Of a DNA stretch of 64,000 nt, positions 34,530-44,350 are shown one piece after another (the stretch's first letter is position 1; the number at the start of each line of letters is the position of its first letter). A program made the translations under genes and the position numbers. Under the pieces are notes generated by a model. The model worked only from the letters and a program-made list of their open reading frames with translations. It searched no databases and was not told where the DNA came from. This stretch comes from Parachlamydiales bacterium (GTDB taxonomy: Bacteria; Chlamydiota; Chlamydiia; Chlamydiales; SM23-39). The stretch spans positions 496,001 through 560,000 of the forward strand of contig JAIBBX010000002.1 in NCBI GenBank assembly GCA_019694475.1, given 5' to 3'.

Positions 34530-35271
34530 TTGATCTTTTCCTCGTATTTTTTAGAGCTAATTTAATAGTTTCTTTTAGATATTTCACAAAAGTTCTGATA
34601 AGAGCGGAATTTCCTTCTCCCCCTAAACGCTTCCCTAAAACTGATGGCACTTGCAAAATCGAAATACCATTACATTGCAAGTAATACATTAACCGGATGC
34701 AATAGTCTCCAAAACCCCAAAAAACATCATCAAAATTCACTTCGAAAAGTTTACTTCGCTTGATTGCAATAAAACCATAGAGATTATCAGTGACATATTT
34801 TCCAGTTAAAATCCGTACAAAAATATTAAATATCCAACTTGCAACATGCCGAAATCTACGATCCATTTTTCCACCATAGACAAAACGAGAGCCGCTTACG
34901 CAATCGAAATATTCAAGATTCGCGAGCATTGCCGGGATTTCTTTTGGCTGATGATTGAAATCGCTATCCATCATCACAATGTAATCTCCCTTAGCTTGTT
35001 CGATTCCGAAACGGATTGATTTTGCTAAACTGGGATCTTTGAGTCGTTTATATGAGCGTATATATTCTTTGGGGTTATTATTCACTAATTCGTAAGTGCC
35101 ATCTGGACTGTTATCATCAACTACAATAATCTCATGTTTCCACATATGAATAGCAGAATGAATCGCGTCAATCAAATGTAGAATATTTTCTTTCTCGTTA
35201 AAACATGGTAATATTACCGATACGAAAACGGAGTTTTTCGATTCAGACGATACTTTCAAAAAGAACCTCAT
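34504..35271 (-). CDS. GT2 glycosyltransferase, dolichol-phosphate-mannose-synthase-like
   Basis: 255 residues. [26 protein letters not shown] and the metal-binding [13 protein letters not shown] are the DPM1-type signature, with no C-terminal membrane helices. It probably transfers a sugar from GDP- or UDP-linkage to polyprenyl phosphate. It overlaps gmd upstream (29 bases) and the C-methyltransferase downstream (26 bases), so translation is tightly coupled. Confidence 0.87.
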   Translation of the reverse strand: MRFFLKVSSESKNSVFVSVILPCFNEKENILHLIDAIHSAIHMWKHEIIVVDDNSPDGTYELVNNNPKEYIRSYKRLKDPSLAKSIRFGIEQAKGDYIVMMDSDFNHQPKEIPAMLANLEYFDCVSGSRFVYGGKMDRRFRHVASWIFNIFVRILTGKYVTDNLYGFIAIKRSKLFEVNFDDVFWGFGDYCIRLMYYLQCNGISILQVPSVLGKRLGGEGNSALIRTFVKYLKETIKLALKNTRKRSSVSSDFEV

Positions 35272-36388
35272 GTCCCGAATCTTGAAGTAACTTGGCTTTC
35301 TGGAATAAAGCTAAATCACTTAGAACCATTTCTGAGACGATATCTTCAAAAGAATAGCGAGGCTTCCATCCCAAAACCTTCCGAGCTTTTGAAGCATCTC
35401 CTAAAAGTTCATCTACTTCTGTAGGTCGGAAATATTCATCTAGCACCGAAATGACGCGCTTACCCACTTGCAATTCCCTGGAAAAATTAGGAACTTTCTG
35501 TTCTAAAAGGTCTATATTGATATTTGCAATCCGCCCCGCTTCCCTTATCCCTTCACCATAGAATTCAAGAGTTATCCCTACCTCTAAAAATGCGAGACGC
35601 AAAAAATCTCGGACAGAATGAGAAATTCCTGTTGCAATTACAAAATCATCAGGAATTGTATGCTGCAAAATTAAATGCATAGATTCAACATAGTCTTCTG
35701 CATGTCCCCAATCTCGTTTAGCATTCAAGTTGCCAAGATATAAAACATCCTGGAGTCCGAGAACGATCTTTGCAACAGCACGGGATATTTTGCGAGTTAC
35801 AAACGTCTCTCCACGAAGAGGAGATTCGTGATTGAACAATATCCCATTGCAAGAAAACATGTTATAAGCTTCTCGATAATTGACCGTAACCCAATAGGCA
35901 TAAAGTTTTGCTGCAGCATAAGGACTTCTGGGATAAAAGGGTGTTTTTTCATTTTGAGGACTTTGTTGGATTTTCCCAAACAGCTCGCTCGTAGATGCTT
36001 GATATATTCTGGTTTTTTTTGTCAGCCCAAGAATTCTCACAGCTTCTAACACGCGCAAAGTGCCTAGGGCATCTGTCTGCCCCGTATACTCCGGCATTTC
36101 AAAACTAACATGAACATGACTCATAGCAGCTAAGTTATAAATCTCATCAGGTTCTGTTTCCTTGATTATTCTGATAAGATTAGTGCTATCGGTCAGATCT
36201 CCGTAATGCAATAACAATCGAGTTGATTGCTCGTGCCTATCTTTATAAAATTTATCGATCCTCGAAGTATTAAATAAAGAAGTGCGTCTTTTGATCCCAT
36301 GAACAATATAGTTTTTCTTGAGCAAATGCTGAGCAAGATATGAGCCATCCTGTCCAGTAATCCCTATGATCAGAGCAGTCTTTGACAT
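35243..36388 (-). CDS. gmd: GDP-mannose 4,6-dehydratase
   Basis: 381 residues from the ATG at 36388 ([19 protein letters not shown]); a longer frame exists but the family starts here. Extended SDR enzyme making GDP-4-keto-6-deoxy-D-mannose. Cofactor motif GITGQDG (9-15), [11 protein letters not shown], catalytic Thr133/Glu135 (ASTSELFG) and Tyr157-X3-Lys161 (YAAAK). First gene of the six-gene minus-strand operon ending at 29136. The 159 bases upstream, to the next gene, are AT-rich and show no clear consensus promoter. Confidence 0.94.
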   Translation of the reverse strand: MSKTALIIGITGQDGSYLAQHLLKKNYIVHGIKRRTSLFNTSRIDKFYKDRHEQSTRLLLHYGDLTDSTNLIRIIKETEPDEIYNLAAMSHVHVSFEMPEYTGQTDALGTLRVLEAVRILGLTKKTRIYQASTSELFGKIQQSPQNEKTPFYPRSPYAAAKLYAYWVTVNYREAYNMFSCNGILFNHESPLRGETFVTRKISRAVAKIVLGLQDVLYLGNLNAKRDWGHAEDYVESMHLILQHTIPDDFVIATGISHSVRDFLRLAFLEVGITLEFYGEGIREAGRIANINIDLLEQKVPNFSRELQVGKRVISVLDEYFRPTEVDELLGDASKARKVLGWKPRYSFEDIVSEMVLSDLALFQKAKLLQDSGHEVLFESIV

Positions 36389-36547
36389 ATTTTTTGAATG
36401 TATTGCGACCAATATAAACACTAGCTACATCAAAAACAAGAACGAAAACACATCGCCACGATGCAGATCGCGCTGATTCTTCTAAAAAATAATAAAGTCA
36501 CTTATAACAGAAACAAATGTAAAAAAATATGCATTTCTGAACCTTGT

Positions 36548-37861
36548 TTAGTCTTTAATACGTTTGTCTGAACAAATAATTTTAAGACCCTTTTCAACAA
36601 ATATCCGCATGCACAATTTTTTACAAAAGTTATATTGTTTAGCGGAAAACCCAAAAAACGCCGAATAAATCTTCCGACACAAACAGAAAACTCTTATGTA
36701 ACAATTAGCGAAACAAATAACAACGTTTAGAATCACCCTGAAAATTCGTGAAGGAATAATCTTGTTTTTCTCAAACTCCTGTTCAAGTGTTGCATCAAAA
36801 ATATTGGTCAAAGACGAATATGAGAATGCGGGATTTAACGCAACCTCTTGGTAAGCTTTAGAAATTATCGATTTCGCCCGTTTTTTATTTCGGATCACGC
36901 TTATTACTTCTTTCATATTGCTATGATCTTTTTTAAGAGGAACATAATGTCTCCATGGGATCAAAATACCAGAATATTCTCCCTCATAGAGGATCATCAG
37001 AGTCCTTAAACAAGCCGCCTCAAAACACCTAGGAGAGATTTGATTCAGCTTAATCTTCCCCTCGAGATCTACAAAATAGAGATTTTTCACATTTTCAAAA
37101 GTGTCGTCAGGATTTTGTTGTAAATGTCGACAAACATTTCTCTCCACTTCTCCCGAAAAATCAAATACAGAAGCACCGCTCTCAACCCCCAAACATGCTT
37201 TTGAATTTATTAAAAATTTTATCCACGCTTCATGATAGATCCTAGCCTCCTCGCGATAGTCAATATCTACTTTCAATCCCCAACTTTCCGCATCCCGTTT
37301 AAATTTTTTCGCTATGTTTATTTTCTCCTGCCCTAACTCACCAAGCCAAAACGGAAGGGCCCTTCCACGATAAGACACATCAATTTCCCTGTCTTCATAC
37401 GAAAGAACTTTAGCTGTTTTTAACTTCTCCGGAACATATCCAGTTAAGACACTCACAGTGCGAAGATCGGGAAGGGCTGATCTAGGGTATACTTTCTCAA
37501 TTTCATCAAGTCGAACACATGTAAAAAGGACATGAATTCCCAAATTTTTTAAAGCATCTACGGTTTTGTTTACAAATCTATATTCATCTTGAATAAAACA
37601 AGCCTTAAGCCCATTGAACTTTTTTATTCTCTCTGAAGTTTCAAGGGGAAGATAATTACAGCTGCTTACTATAATCGTATAATGAATGATTACCACATCG
37701 AACCAATCAAAATGAACAAAATCAGGAATTTTCTCTCTACAATGGATTGCAAAAACATTATGCCTCGAATCCATTAACGCGTTAATATGGTCATTGATTG
37801 TGGATGCTGAATTGATAAACTTATCGCAAAGAATGAGCACAGACAATTTCTTGCGTTTCAT
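36548..37861 (-). CDS. Unfamiliar glycosyltransferase-like protein, paralogue A
   Basis: 437 residues from the ATG at 37861 (MKRKKLSVLILCDKF); this start aligns with the paralogue at 44347. Shared blocks: VVIIHYTIIVSS, CFIQDEYRFV, EIDVSYRGRALPFWLGELGQ, CLGVESGASVFDFSGE, ISPRCFEAACLRTLMILYEG and ILIPWRHYVPLKKDHSN. The last block resembles the donor-binding end of GT-B enzymes such as CgeB-like proteins, so a glycosyltransferase is likely, but I cannot place it in a CAZy family. AT-rich. An extra tail of about 60 residues with Cys and aromatics is absent from paralogue B. Confidence 0.65.
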   Translation of the reverse strand: MKRKKLSVLILCDKFINSASTINDHINALMDSRHNVFAIHCREKIPDFVHFDWFDVVIIHYTIIVSSCNYLPLETSERIKKFNGLKACFIQDEYRFVNKTVDALKNLGIHVLFTCVRLDEIEKVYPRSALPDLRTVSVLTGYVPEKLKTAKVLSYEDREIDVSYRGRALPFWLGELGQEKINIAKKFKRDAESWGLKVDIDYREEARIYHEAWIKFLINSKACLGVESGASVFDFSGEVERNVCRHLQQNPDDTFENVKNLYFVDLEGKIKLNQISPRCFEAACLRTLMILYEGEYSGILIPWRHYVPLKKDHSNMKEVISVIRNKKRAKSIISKAYQEVALNPAFSYSSLTNIFDATLEQEFEKNKIIPSRIFRVILNVVICFANCYIRVFCLCRKIYSAFFGFSAKQYNFCKKLCMRIFVEKGLKIICSDKRIKD

Positions 37862-38045
37862 TTTTTCAATTTCTCTAACCAAAGAAAAGTAGGATATCAC
37901 TTCTACTCTTTGCTTGATAGATTTCTTCAACGAACCCAATCTTTCTCGAGAAGCCTCTTCGGGAATGAAAAAACTTGCATGAATCCCTAATTCACCAGAT
38001 ACTTAGACGAAACCGATTTGAATTCACGCTGTCTGTAAAAAAACG

Positions 38046-38852
38046 ATGAAAACCATGAAAATCAAAAGCCCAAAATCAAGCTTCTCCGCTTTGACAGCTT
38101 CTCTAAGCTCTTGGCGAATATGGCTTTCTCTTGCACTTCAAGACATTCTTCTAAGATATCGAGGTTCTGTAATTGGTCCATTCTGGATTACGATCAGTAC
38201 GGCTATTACAGTGTTTAGTATGGGAATCCTTTACGGCATCCTTTTTGGACTTGAGCGTTCAAATTATCTACCTTATTTCACTGCAGGCCTTATCACTTGG
38301 CAGTTTATCTCTATGATTGTGTTGGAAAGCACGAAAATCTTTCTGGAATCAAAACCGTACTTGGAAAACTTTGACCTGCCCTGTTTAGTATACGTATTCC
38401 GGATGATCGTTCGAAACGTGATCATCTGGGCACACAATCTTCCGGTATATTTGTTGATTGCCTTAATTTACAAGACCGAAATCAATTTAAATATTCTATT
38501 GCTAGCACCCGGGCTTTTGCTATTAAGCATAAATGCAATTTTGTACAGCACAATTATCGCATTAATCAGTGCAAGATTTCCAGATATTGGAGCGATTATT
38601 TCGAACATCTTACAAGTTTTGTTTTTTATTACACCTATTATGTGGGTAGAAAATGCATTACCCGACCGTTTTCATGCATACCTCAAACTCAATCCTTTAT
38701 ATTATTTTGTGAATTTGCTAAGAAATCCGCTTCTTGGAAAATCATTTGCCGCACATGACTTGATCGCAATTAGCATATTAACGATACTTGGCATCGCTTT
38801 CTTTATTCCTTTGATCAAACGATATGCACCTCGAGTAATTTTTTGGCTATAG
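38046..38852 (+). CDS. wzm: ABC-2 type polysaccharide exporter, permease
   Basis: 268 residues, six membrane helices after a cytoplasmic N-terminus. LALQDILLRYRGSVIGPFW is the characteristic entry of Wzm/KpsM/TagG permeases, and LNPLYYFVNLLRNPLLG is the conserved end. It transports a finished polyprenyl-linked polysaccharide across the inner membrane with the ATPase encoded one base downstream. No Shine-Dalgarno sequence is visible; a second ATG at 38055 is possible. It means the glycan is exported by the ABC-dependent rather than the Wzx/Wzy route. Confidence 0.9.
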   Translation: MKTMKIKSPKSSFSALTASLSSWRIWLSLALQDILLRYRGSVIGPFWITISTAITVFSMGILYGILFGLERSNYLPYFTAGLITWQFISMIVLESTKIFLESKPYLENFDLPCLVYVFRMIVRNVIIWAHNLPVYLLIALIYKTEINLNILLLAPGLLLLSINAILYSTIIALISARFPDIGAIISNILQVLFFITPIMWVENALPDRFHAYLKLNPLYYFVNLLRNPLLGKSFAAHDLIAISILTILGIAFFIPLIKRYAPRVIFWL

Positions 38853-38853
38853 A

Positions 38854-39597
38854 ATGAAAAACCCATTTATAGAACTAGATGATGTAAGTTTAGACTATTT
38901 TCAATACGCTTCTCACAGATCGTTTAAGAAGACTCTTCTTACAAAACTTTTTAGATTGTCTGCTCCGAACGAAAAACCTTTTTCTCTTAGAAGGGCTTTA
39001 GATGGGCTCAATCTTACTATTCATTCCGGAGACCGAGTCGCTTTAATTGGACGAAATGGCTCAGGCAAAAGCACATTACTTAAAGTCTTATCGGGAATCT
39101 ACCAACCAACTTTTGGCTCTGTTCAAGTTCATGGCGCCATATCTTCACTTTTAGACATCAGCATTGGACTCAATGTCGACCTTACAGGATACGAAAACAT
39201 AATTGTCATGGGAATTTTAAGAGGCAAAATGAGAAGCTATATGCTCTCAAAATTTCCTGAAATCGAAGAGTTTACTGAGCTAAAAGGTTATTTAAGAGCG
39301 CCTGTTCGCACCTACTCGTATGGGATGAGGCTTAGACTGGCTTTCGCGATTGCAACCTGTTTAGAATCGGACATTTTGATCATTGACGAAGTGATTGGCG
39401 TCGGAGATCAAAATTTCATGGAAAAGGCCCAAAAGAGAATGATGAATCTGATAGAGAAGTGTCAAATACTCATTCTTGCTTCTCACTCCACTTCCATCTT
39501 GAATCAATTCTGCAACAAAGCTCTGCTGCTAGAAGAAGGAAAATGCGCTTATTTCGGTTCTCTTTCAGAAGGCATAGAGCGTTACGCAACCATCTAA
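38854..39597 (+). CDS. wzt: ABC-2 type polysaccharide exporter, ATPase
   Basis: 247 residues. Walker A GRNGSGKST, Q-loop region, signature YSYGMRLRL, Walker B ILIIDEVIGVGD and the switch His in ASHSTS. The GENIIVMGILRG-type segment is typical of Wzt. The protein stops right after the nucleotide-binding domain, so the carbohydrate-binding C-terminal domain that recognises capped O-antigens in O9a-like systems is missing; export should be independent of a terminal cap. Confidence 0.92.
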   Translation: MKNPFIELDDVSLDYFQYASHRSFKKTLLTKLFRLSAPNEKPFSLRRALDGLNLTIHSGDRVALIGRNGSGKSTLLKVLSGIYQPTFGSVQVHGAISSLLDISIGLNVDLTGYENIIVMGILRGKMRSYMLSKFPEIEEFTELKGYLRAPVRTYSYGMRLRLAFAIATCLESDILIIDEVIGVGDQNFMEKAQKRMMNLIEKCQILILASHSTSILNQFCNKALLLEEGKCAYFGSLSEGIERYATI

Positions 39598-39610
39598 AAG
39601 GACCGCTTTT

Positions 39611-40411
39611 ATGCAAAAAGACATAGATCAAAAAAATAAGGAATTCTGGAATGAACTTTGCGGAAGCACCCTTGCTAAATCCCTTGGAATTGTCGATCAT
39701 TCGCTAAAGTCTATTGAAAAATTTGACGATGCCTATCTTTCGTTTTACCCATATTTAATGAAGCGTGTTCTTATCGACAGGTTAAAGGGAAAGAAAGTTT
39801 TGGAGGTAGGGCTGGGATTTGGTACATTGGGCCTAAAAATCGCACTTTGCGGAGCCAATTATCTAGGTTTAGATATCGCAGAAAAACCCGTTGCCATGAT
39901 GAATCACAGACTGGGCTTGTATAAGCTCCCAGGAAAAGCCATTCAAGGAAGCATTTTGGATTGCCCTTTGGAAAACGAAAGCATTGACGCTGTTGTCTCA
40001 ATAGGCTGCTTTCATCATACGGGCAACGTTGCAAGGGCTGTTCAAGAAACTTATAGAATTTTAAGGCCCGGCGGAGAAGCCTTTATCATGGTGTACAATA
40101 AGTTTTCGTATCGTCAATGGGCTCGATGGCCTAAAAAAACCTTCAAAGCGCTTTTCGAAGGGAATCAATCGATTGGTAAAGATCAACGAGCAGCTTATGA
40201 CTCTGATTCAAAAGGCGAAGCCGCTCCAGAAACTCAGTTTCTATCAATTGGAGAATTAAAACACATCTTTTTTAACTTCTCTTTTTCAAAATTTACAAAA
40301 GAAAACTGCGATGTCATTTGGCCTCTACATAAACTCATGACGAGAAAATCTCTTCTCCCAGTTTTGGGTAAAACTCTAGGTCTTGACATTTACATTCATG
40401 CGCAGAAATAA
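39611..40411 (+). CDS. Class I SAM-dependent methyltransferase
   Basis: 266 residues. Motif I VLEVGLGFGTLGLKIAL, YLGLDIAEKPVAMM, then VSIGCFHHTGNVARAV and LRPGGEAFIMVYN. It is in the exporter operon (13 bases after wzt), so it probably methylates a sugar or the chain end of the exported glycan; terminal methylation is the classic chain-stop signal in ABC-dependent systems. An AAGGACCG ribosome site precedes the ATG. Confidence 0.82.
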   Translation: MQKDIDQKNKEFWNELCGSTLAKSLGIVDHSLKSIEKFDDAYLSFYPYLMKRVLIDRLKGKKVLEVGLGFGTLGLKIALCGANYLGLDIAEKPVAMMNHRLGLYKLPGKAIQGSILDCPLENESIDAVVSIGCFHHTGNVARAVQETYRILRPGGEAFIMVYNKFSYRQWARWPKKTFKALFEGNQSIGKDQRAAYDSDSKGEAAPETQFLSIGELKHIFFNFSFSKFTKENCDVIWPLHKLMTRKSLLPVLGKTLGLDIYIHAQK

Positions 40412-40449
40412 CAATGTCATAAATTTGACATTCAGCTATATTTTTCTCC

Positions 40450-42387
40450 ATGTGCGGTATCGCTGGAATTCTAAATCTAAAAAATCTCCCCATTAAGAAT
40501 CTATCCTCCCATTTACGTGTGATGAATGAGCTCATTGTTCATCGCGGGCCAGATGGAGAAGGCTTTTGGACAAATACAAAAAAGTCTGTTGGTTTTGCCC
40601 ATCGCAGGCTAAAAATCATCGATTTATCTACCGGCAATCAGCCTATGTCTGATCTGTTTGGGAATACTATATGTTTCAATGGAGAGATTTATAACTATAA
40701 AGAACTGAGACAAGAACTTTCAGATTACCCATTTAGAACCACTTCGGATACCGAAACCATCTTGGCCGCCTATAGAAAATGGGGCTTTGATTGCGTGAAT
40801 CATCTCAGAGGCATGTTTGCATTTGCTCTTTGGGATGAATCCCAGCAAACGCTTTTTTGCGCCAGAGACCGCTTTGGAATTAAACCTTTATATTTCACTG
40901 AAATCGATGGAAATTTCTATTTCGCCTCTGAAGTGAAAGCTCTTATTCCATTTCTTCCAGAAATTGACACGAATAGGGAAGCCCTTCAAGATTATCTTGT
41001 ATTCCAATTTTGCCTCGGCACAAAAACCCTCTTCAAGGACATCCAAGAACTTCCTCCAGCTTACTATCTCATAGCAAAGGGAGGAGAGAGGCGCCTTTCA
41101 AAATATTGGGAGGTTTTTTATGACCTCGATTTTGATCATACGCCTAAATATTTTGAGGAAAATCTTCGCCATTTAATCCAAGAATCGGTCCATTTACATA
41201 CCAGAGCCGATGTCCCGATCGGAGGATATATTAGCGGGGGGATCGATTCGAGCATTATCGCATCGATTGCTGCAAGATACCAAAAAGAAGAAAACCTCCC
41301 GTTCATGGGTTTCACGGGTAAATTTTCTCTAGGTCCTGAATACGATGAAAGCCGATATGCCCGAGCTTTAAGCCAATTCAGAGACATCCCTCTTCATGAG
41401 GTCGACATTTCTGCCCAAGATTTTATCGATTCCATCGAGAAGGTGATTTACCATCTCGATTATCCGGTGGCGGGCCCCGGTTCTTTTCCTCAATATCACG
41501 TATCCAAGCTTGCGGCAAAGCATCGGAAAGTCGTTTTAGGTGGTCAGGGAGGAGACGAAATTTTCGGCGGATATACCCGTTATTTGATTGCATATTTCGA
41601 GCAGTGCATCAAAGCAGCCATCAACGGCTCTTCTAAAAATGGGAATTTCATTGTGACTTATGAGTCCATTATTCCCAACCTCGCCTCCTTGAAGAACTAT
41701 CAATCGCTTCTGCAAGAGTTTTGGAAAGAGGGTCTTTTTGATTCTCATGATAAGCGCTACTATCGACTCATCAACCGCGCACCCAGCTTGCAAAATGAGA
41801 TCGTCTGGAGTGAATTTGGATCTTACGCACCCTTCCAAGCATTCCAAGATATTTTTCACGGTAAGAACGTGGGTAAAGAGTCCTACTTCGACAGCATGAC
41901 TCATTTTGACTTTAAAACGCTTTTAAGAGGCCTTTTGCAAGTTGAAGACCGAATGAGCATGGCCCACGGGATTGAGTCCCGCGTTCCATTTTTAGACCAT
42001 CCTCTTGTTGAATTTGCGGCAACCATGCCGTCCAATATCAAATTCAAAGACGGCACCCTGAAAATGGTTCTCATCAACGCCATGGGCGGAGAGCTTCCAG
42101 AAGCAATTGTTGATCGAAAAGATAAAATGGGCTTTCCCGTCCCCCTGAATGAATGGCTGAAAAAAGATATCAAAGAATTTGTCTATGACATATTTGGCAG
42201 CTCGAGAATGAAAGATAGACCTTATTTTAACCAAGCCGAAATCTTAAAAAGCCTGGGAAATGAATCGAAATTTGGCAGGAAAATTTGGGGACTGCTTTCT
42301 TTGGAATTATGGCATCGTCAATTCCACGATAAAGCAGCGAGCTACCGCAAACTTATAAAAGAAGAAAAAATTGGAGTATCGATATGA
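40450..42387 (+). CDS. asnB: Asparagine synthase-type glutamine amidotransferase, second copy
   Basis: 645 residues. N-terminal Cys2 (MCGIAGILNLK), RGPDGEGFW and NGEIYNYKEL in the glutaminase domain; SGGIDSS at 262-268 in the synthetase domain; VEDRMSMAHGIESRVPFLDH is the conserved late motif. Clearly divergent from the copy at 10507. Placed in the exporter operon with an ATGA overlap to the next SDR gene, it most likely amidates a uronic acid or the glycan. The exact substrate cannot be deduced. Confidence 0.9.
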   Translation: MCGIAGILNLKNLPIKNLSSHLRVMNELIVHRGPDGEGFWTNTKKSVGFAHRRLKIIDLSTGNQPMSDLFGNTICFNGEIYNYKELRQELSDYPFRTTSDTETILAAYRKWGFDCVNHLRGMFAFALWDESQQTLFCARDRFGIKPLYFTEIDGNFYFASEVKALIPFLPEIDTNREALQDYLVFQFCLGTKTLFKDIQELPPAYYLIAKGGERRLSKYWEVFYDLDFDHTPKYFEENLRHLIQESVHLHTRADVPIGGYISGGIDSSIIASIAARYQKEENLPFMGFTGKFSLGPEYDESRYARALSQFRDIPLHEVDISAQDFIDSIEKVIYHLDYPVAGPGSFPQYHVSKLAAKHRKVVLGGQGGDEIFGGYTRYLIAYFEQCIKAAINGSSKNGNFIVTYESIIPNLASLKNYQSLLQEFWKEGLFDSHDKRYYRLINRAPSLQNEIVWSEFGSYAPFQAFQDIFHGKNVGKESYFDSMTHFDFKTLLRGLLQVEDRMSMAHGIESRVPFLDHPLVEFAATMPSNIKFKDGTLKMVLINAMGGELPEAIVDRKDKMGFPVPLNEWLKKDIKEFVYDIFGSSRMKDRPYFNQAEILKSLGNESKFGRKIWGLLSLELWHRQFHDKAASYRKLIKEEKIGVSI

Positions 42388-43325
42388 AAATCATCATCAC
42401 CGGCGGAGCAGGATTCATCGGCTCCCATTTAGCAGAGAAGCTGCTCGCAGAAGGCCACAATGTATTAGTGATTGACAACTACCAAACAAGCCGTAGAGAC
42501 AACCTAAAGCTCCATAAAAATTTAAAAATCGTCGAAGGGACAATCGCTGATAAACAACTAGTCAACCAAATTTTTGACTCCTTTGTCCCAGATATCGTCG
42601 TTCATGCAGCAGCCTCCTACAAGGACCCAAATAATTGGGAAGAAGATGCCTATACAAATGTTTTAGGCACCATACATATTGCAACAGCTGCCAAGCGATT
42701 AGAAGTGAAAAGGATCATCTATTTCCAAACAGCCCTTTGCTATGGACTCAAACCTATTGAACAGCCAATCACATTAACTCATCCTATTTGCTCCAGTGGC
42801 AGCAGCTATGCGATTAGCAAAACTGCTGGAGAGCAGTATATTGAATTGACGGGGATGGATTTCATCTCTTTCCGTTTAGCAAATGCATACGGACCTAGAA
42901 ATTTGAGCGGCCCGCTCCCCACATTTTTTCATCGTTTAACCAGCGGGAAACCTTGCTTCGTCATGGATACAAGACGGGACTTTATCTTTGTTGACGACCT
43001 CGTGGAAGTTGTTTTGAAAGCCGTTCATGGGCAGGGACAAAAGGGGTATTATCACATATCTTCAGGAGCTGATTATTCCATCAAGGAACTCTTCGATGAA
43101 ACTCTGAGCGCTCTCAATATTAAATTAGAAAAAGAAGTGGAAGTTCGACCTCGCAATCCAGATGACGTTTTCACCATTTTGATCGACCCTAAAAAAACCG
43201 AAAAAGATTTCAATTGGAAAGTCAAAACTCCTTTGAAAGTCGGCGTATCTAGAGCCATCGAGTGGTATAAAACCCATGGAATCACACAAACCTATACTCA
43301 TCTGAAACCCGTAGAGGCAAAATGA
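42384..43325 (+). CDS. NAD-dependent sugar epimerase/dehydratase (extended SDR)
   Basis: 313 residues. GGAGFIGSHLAEKLL binds NAD, the active site has YAISKTAGEQYI (Tyr-X3-Lys), and FIFVDDLVEVVLKA is the conserved late segment. The sequence resembles UDP-glucose/GlcNAc 4-epimerase and UDP-glucuronate-type enzymes without deciding between them. It overlaps both neighbours as ATGA. Confidence 0.85.
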   Translation: MKIIITGGAGFIGSHLAEKLLAEGHNVLVIDNYQTSRRDNLKLHKNLKIVEGTIADKQLVNQIFDSFVPDIVVHAAASYKDPNNWEEDAYTNVLGTIHIATAAKRLEVKRIIYFQTALCYGLKPIEQPITLTHPICSSGSSYAISKTAGEQYIELTGMDFISFRLANAYGPRNLSGPLPTFFHRLTSGKPCFVMDTRRDFIFVDDLVEVVLKAVHGQGQKGYYHISSGADYSIKELFDETLSALNIKLEKEVEVRPRNPDDVFTILIDPKKTEKDFNWKVKTPLKVGVSRAIEWYKTHGITQTYTHLKPVEAK

Positions 43326-44350
43326 TCAAAGACGCTCACGTTTTGATCGTTGGAGGAGCAGGATTTGTTGGGAGCAATCTCGTCAAGATGCTCCTCTCTC
43401 CAAAAATCAAGATTCATGTCATTGACAATCTGCTCTCTGCCGAAAGATTTAATGTCCCAGAAGCAGAGAACATTATCTTTACCGAAGGTTCAATCTCGGA
43501 TGATGATATTGTGGGAAATTTGGTCGATGAATACGACTACGTGTTTCATCTAGCTACCTATCACGGGAATCAAAGCTCCATTCATGATCCTTTGGCCGAT
43601 CATGAGAATAATACGCTCACAAGCCTCAAGCTTTTTAACAAGCTGAAAACTTTCAAGAGATTGAAAAAGGTGGTTTATTCTTCTGCAGGATGTTCTGTTG
43701 CGGAAAAGACGTTTGGCGACGCAAAACCCTCTAAAGAAGTGGACATCGTCTCTCTTGATATGGATAGTCCTTATTCCATCTCCAAAATCATTGGGGAATT
43801 TTACGCAAAATATTACTTCAAACAACACCAACTGCCAGTGGTTAGGGTTCGTTTTCAAAACGTCTTTGGACCAGGCGAAGTGTTGGGAGCAGGCAAATGG
43901 CGCGGCACTCCTGCTACGGTTTGGCGTAATGTGACACCTACATTTATTTACAAAGCACTCAAAAAAATGTCTCTTCCATTGGAAAATAATGGAGTCGCAA
44001 CACGCGATTTCATCTACGTGGATGATATTTGCCGTGGGCTTATTCAAGCAGCTCGTTTAGGCAAAACGGGGGATGTTTACAATCTTGCAAGCGGAAAAGA
44101 GATCTCTATTCGAGAACTTGCTGAAACCATCAATCAGCTTACTGGAAATACCTCCCCAATCGAACATCTCCCAAAACGGTCTTGGGATCATTCAGGGAAA
44201 CGGTTCGGCTGTCCGCTAAAGGCTGAGCAGGAGATCTGCTTTAAAGCCGCTACAGATTTTTATGAGGGGATGAAAACCACGATCGCGTGGACACAAAACA
44301 ATCTTGCGCTGATTGAAAAAACAATCGACAAGCATAAGAAATACTTATGA
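43322..44350 (+). CDS. NAD-dependent sugar epimerase/dehydratase (extended SDR), second enzyme
   Basis: 342 residues. GGAGFVGSNLVKMLL, YSSAGCSVAE, YSISKIIGEFYAKYY with Tyr-X3-Lys, and RDFIYVDDICRGLIQAA. It is similar to, but not a recent copy of, the preceding SDR protein, and could work on a different C atom of the same sugar. Its stop overlaps the start of the next gene as ATGA, so the chain asnB-SDR-SDR-GT is translated as a coupled unit. Confidence 0.85.
   Translation: MIKDAHVLIVGGAGFVGSNLVKMLLSPKIKIHVIDNLLSAERFNVPEAENIIFTEGSISDDDIVGNLVDEYDYVFHLATYHGNQSSIHDPLADHENNTLTSLKLFNKLKTFKRLKKVVYSSAGCSVAEKTFGDAKPSKEVDIVSLDMDSPYSISKIIGEFYAKYYFKQHQLPVVRVRFQNVFGPGEVLGAGKWRGTPATVWRNVTPTFIYKALKKMSLPLENNGVATRDFIYVDDICRGLIQAARLGKTGDVYNLASGKEISIRELAETINQLTGNTSPIEHLPKRSWDHSGKRFGCPLKAEQEICFKAATDFYEGMKTTIAWTQNNLALIEKTIDKHKKYL

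Noticed and set aside
28500..38000. Mobile genetic element carrying the AT-rich block
   Set aside because: No integrase, transposase, tRNA boundary or direct repeats are visible at its limits; only composition suggests acquisition.
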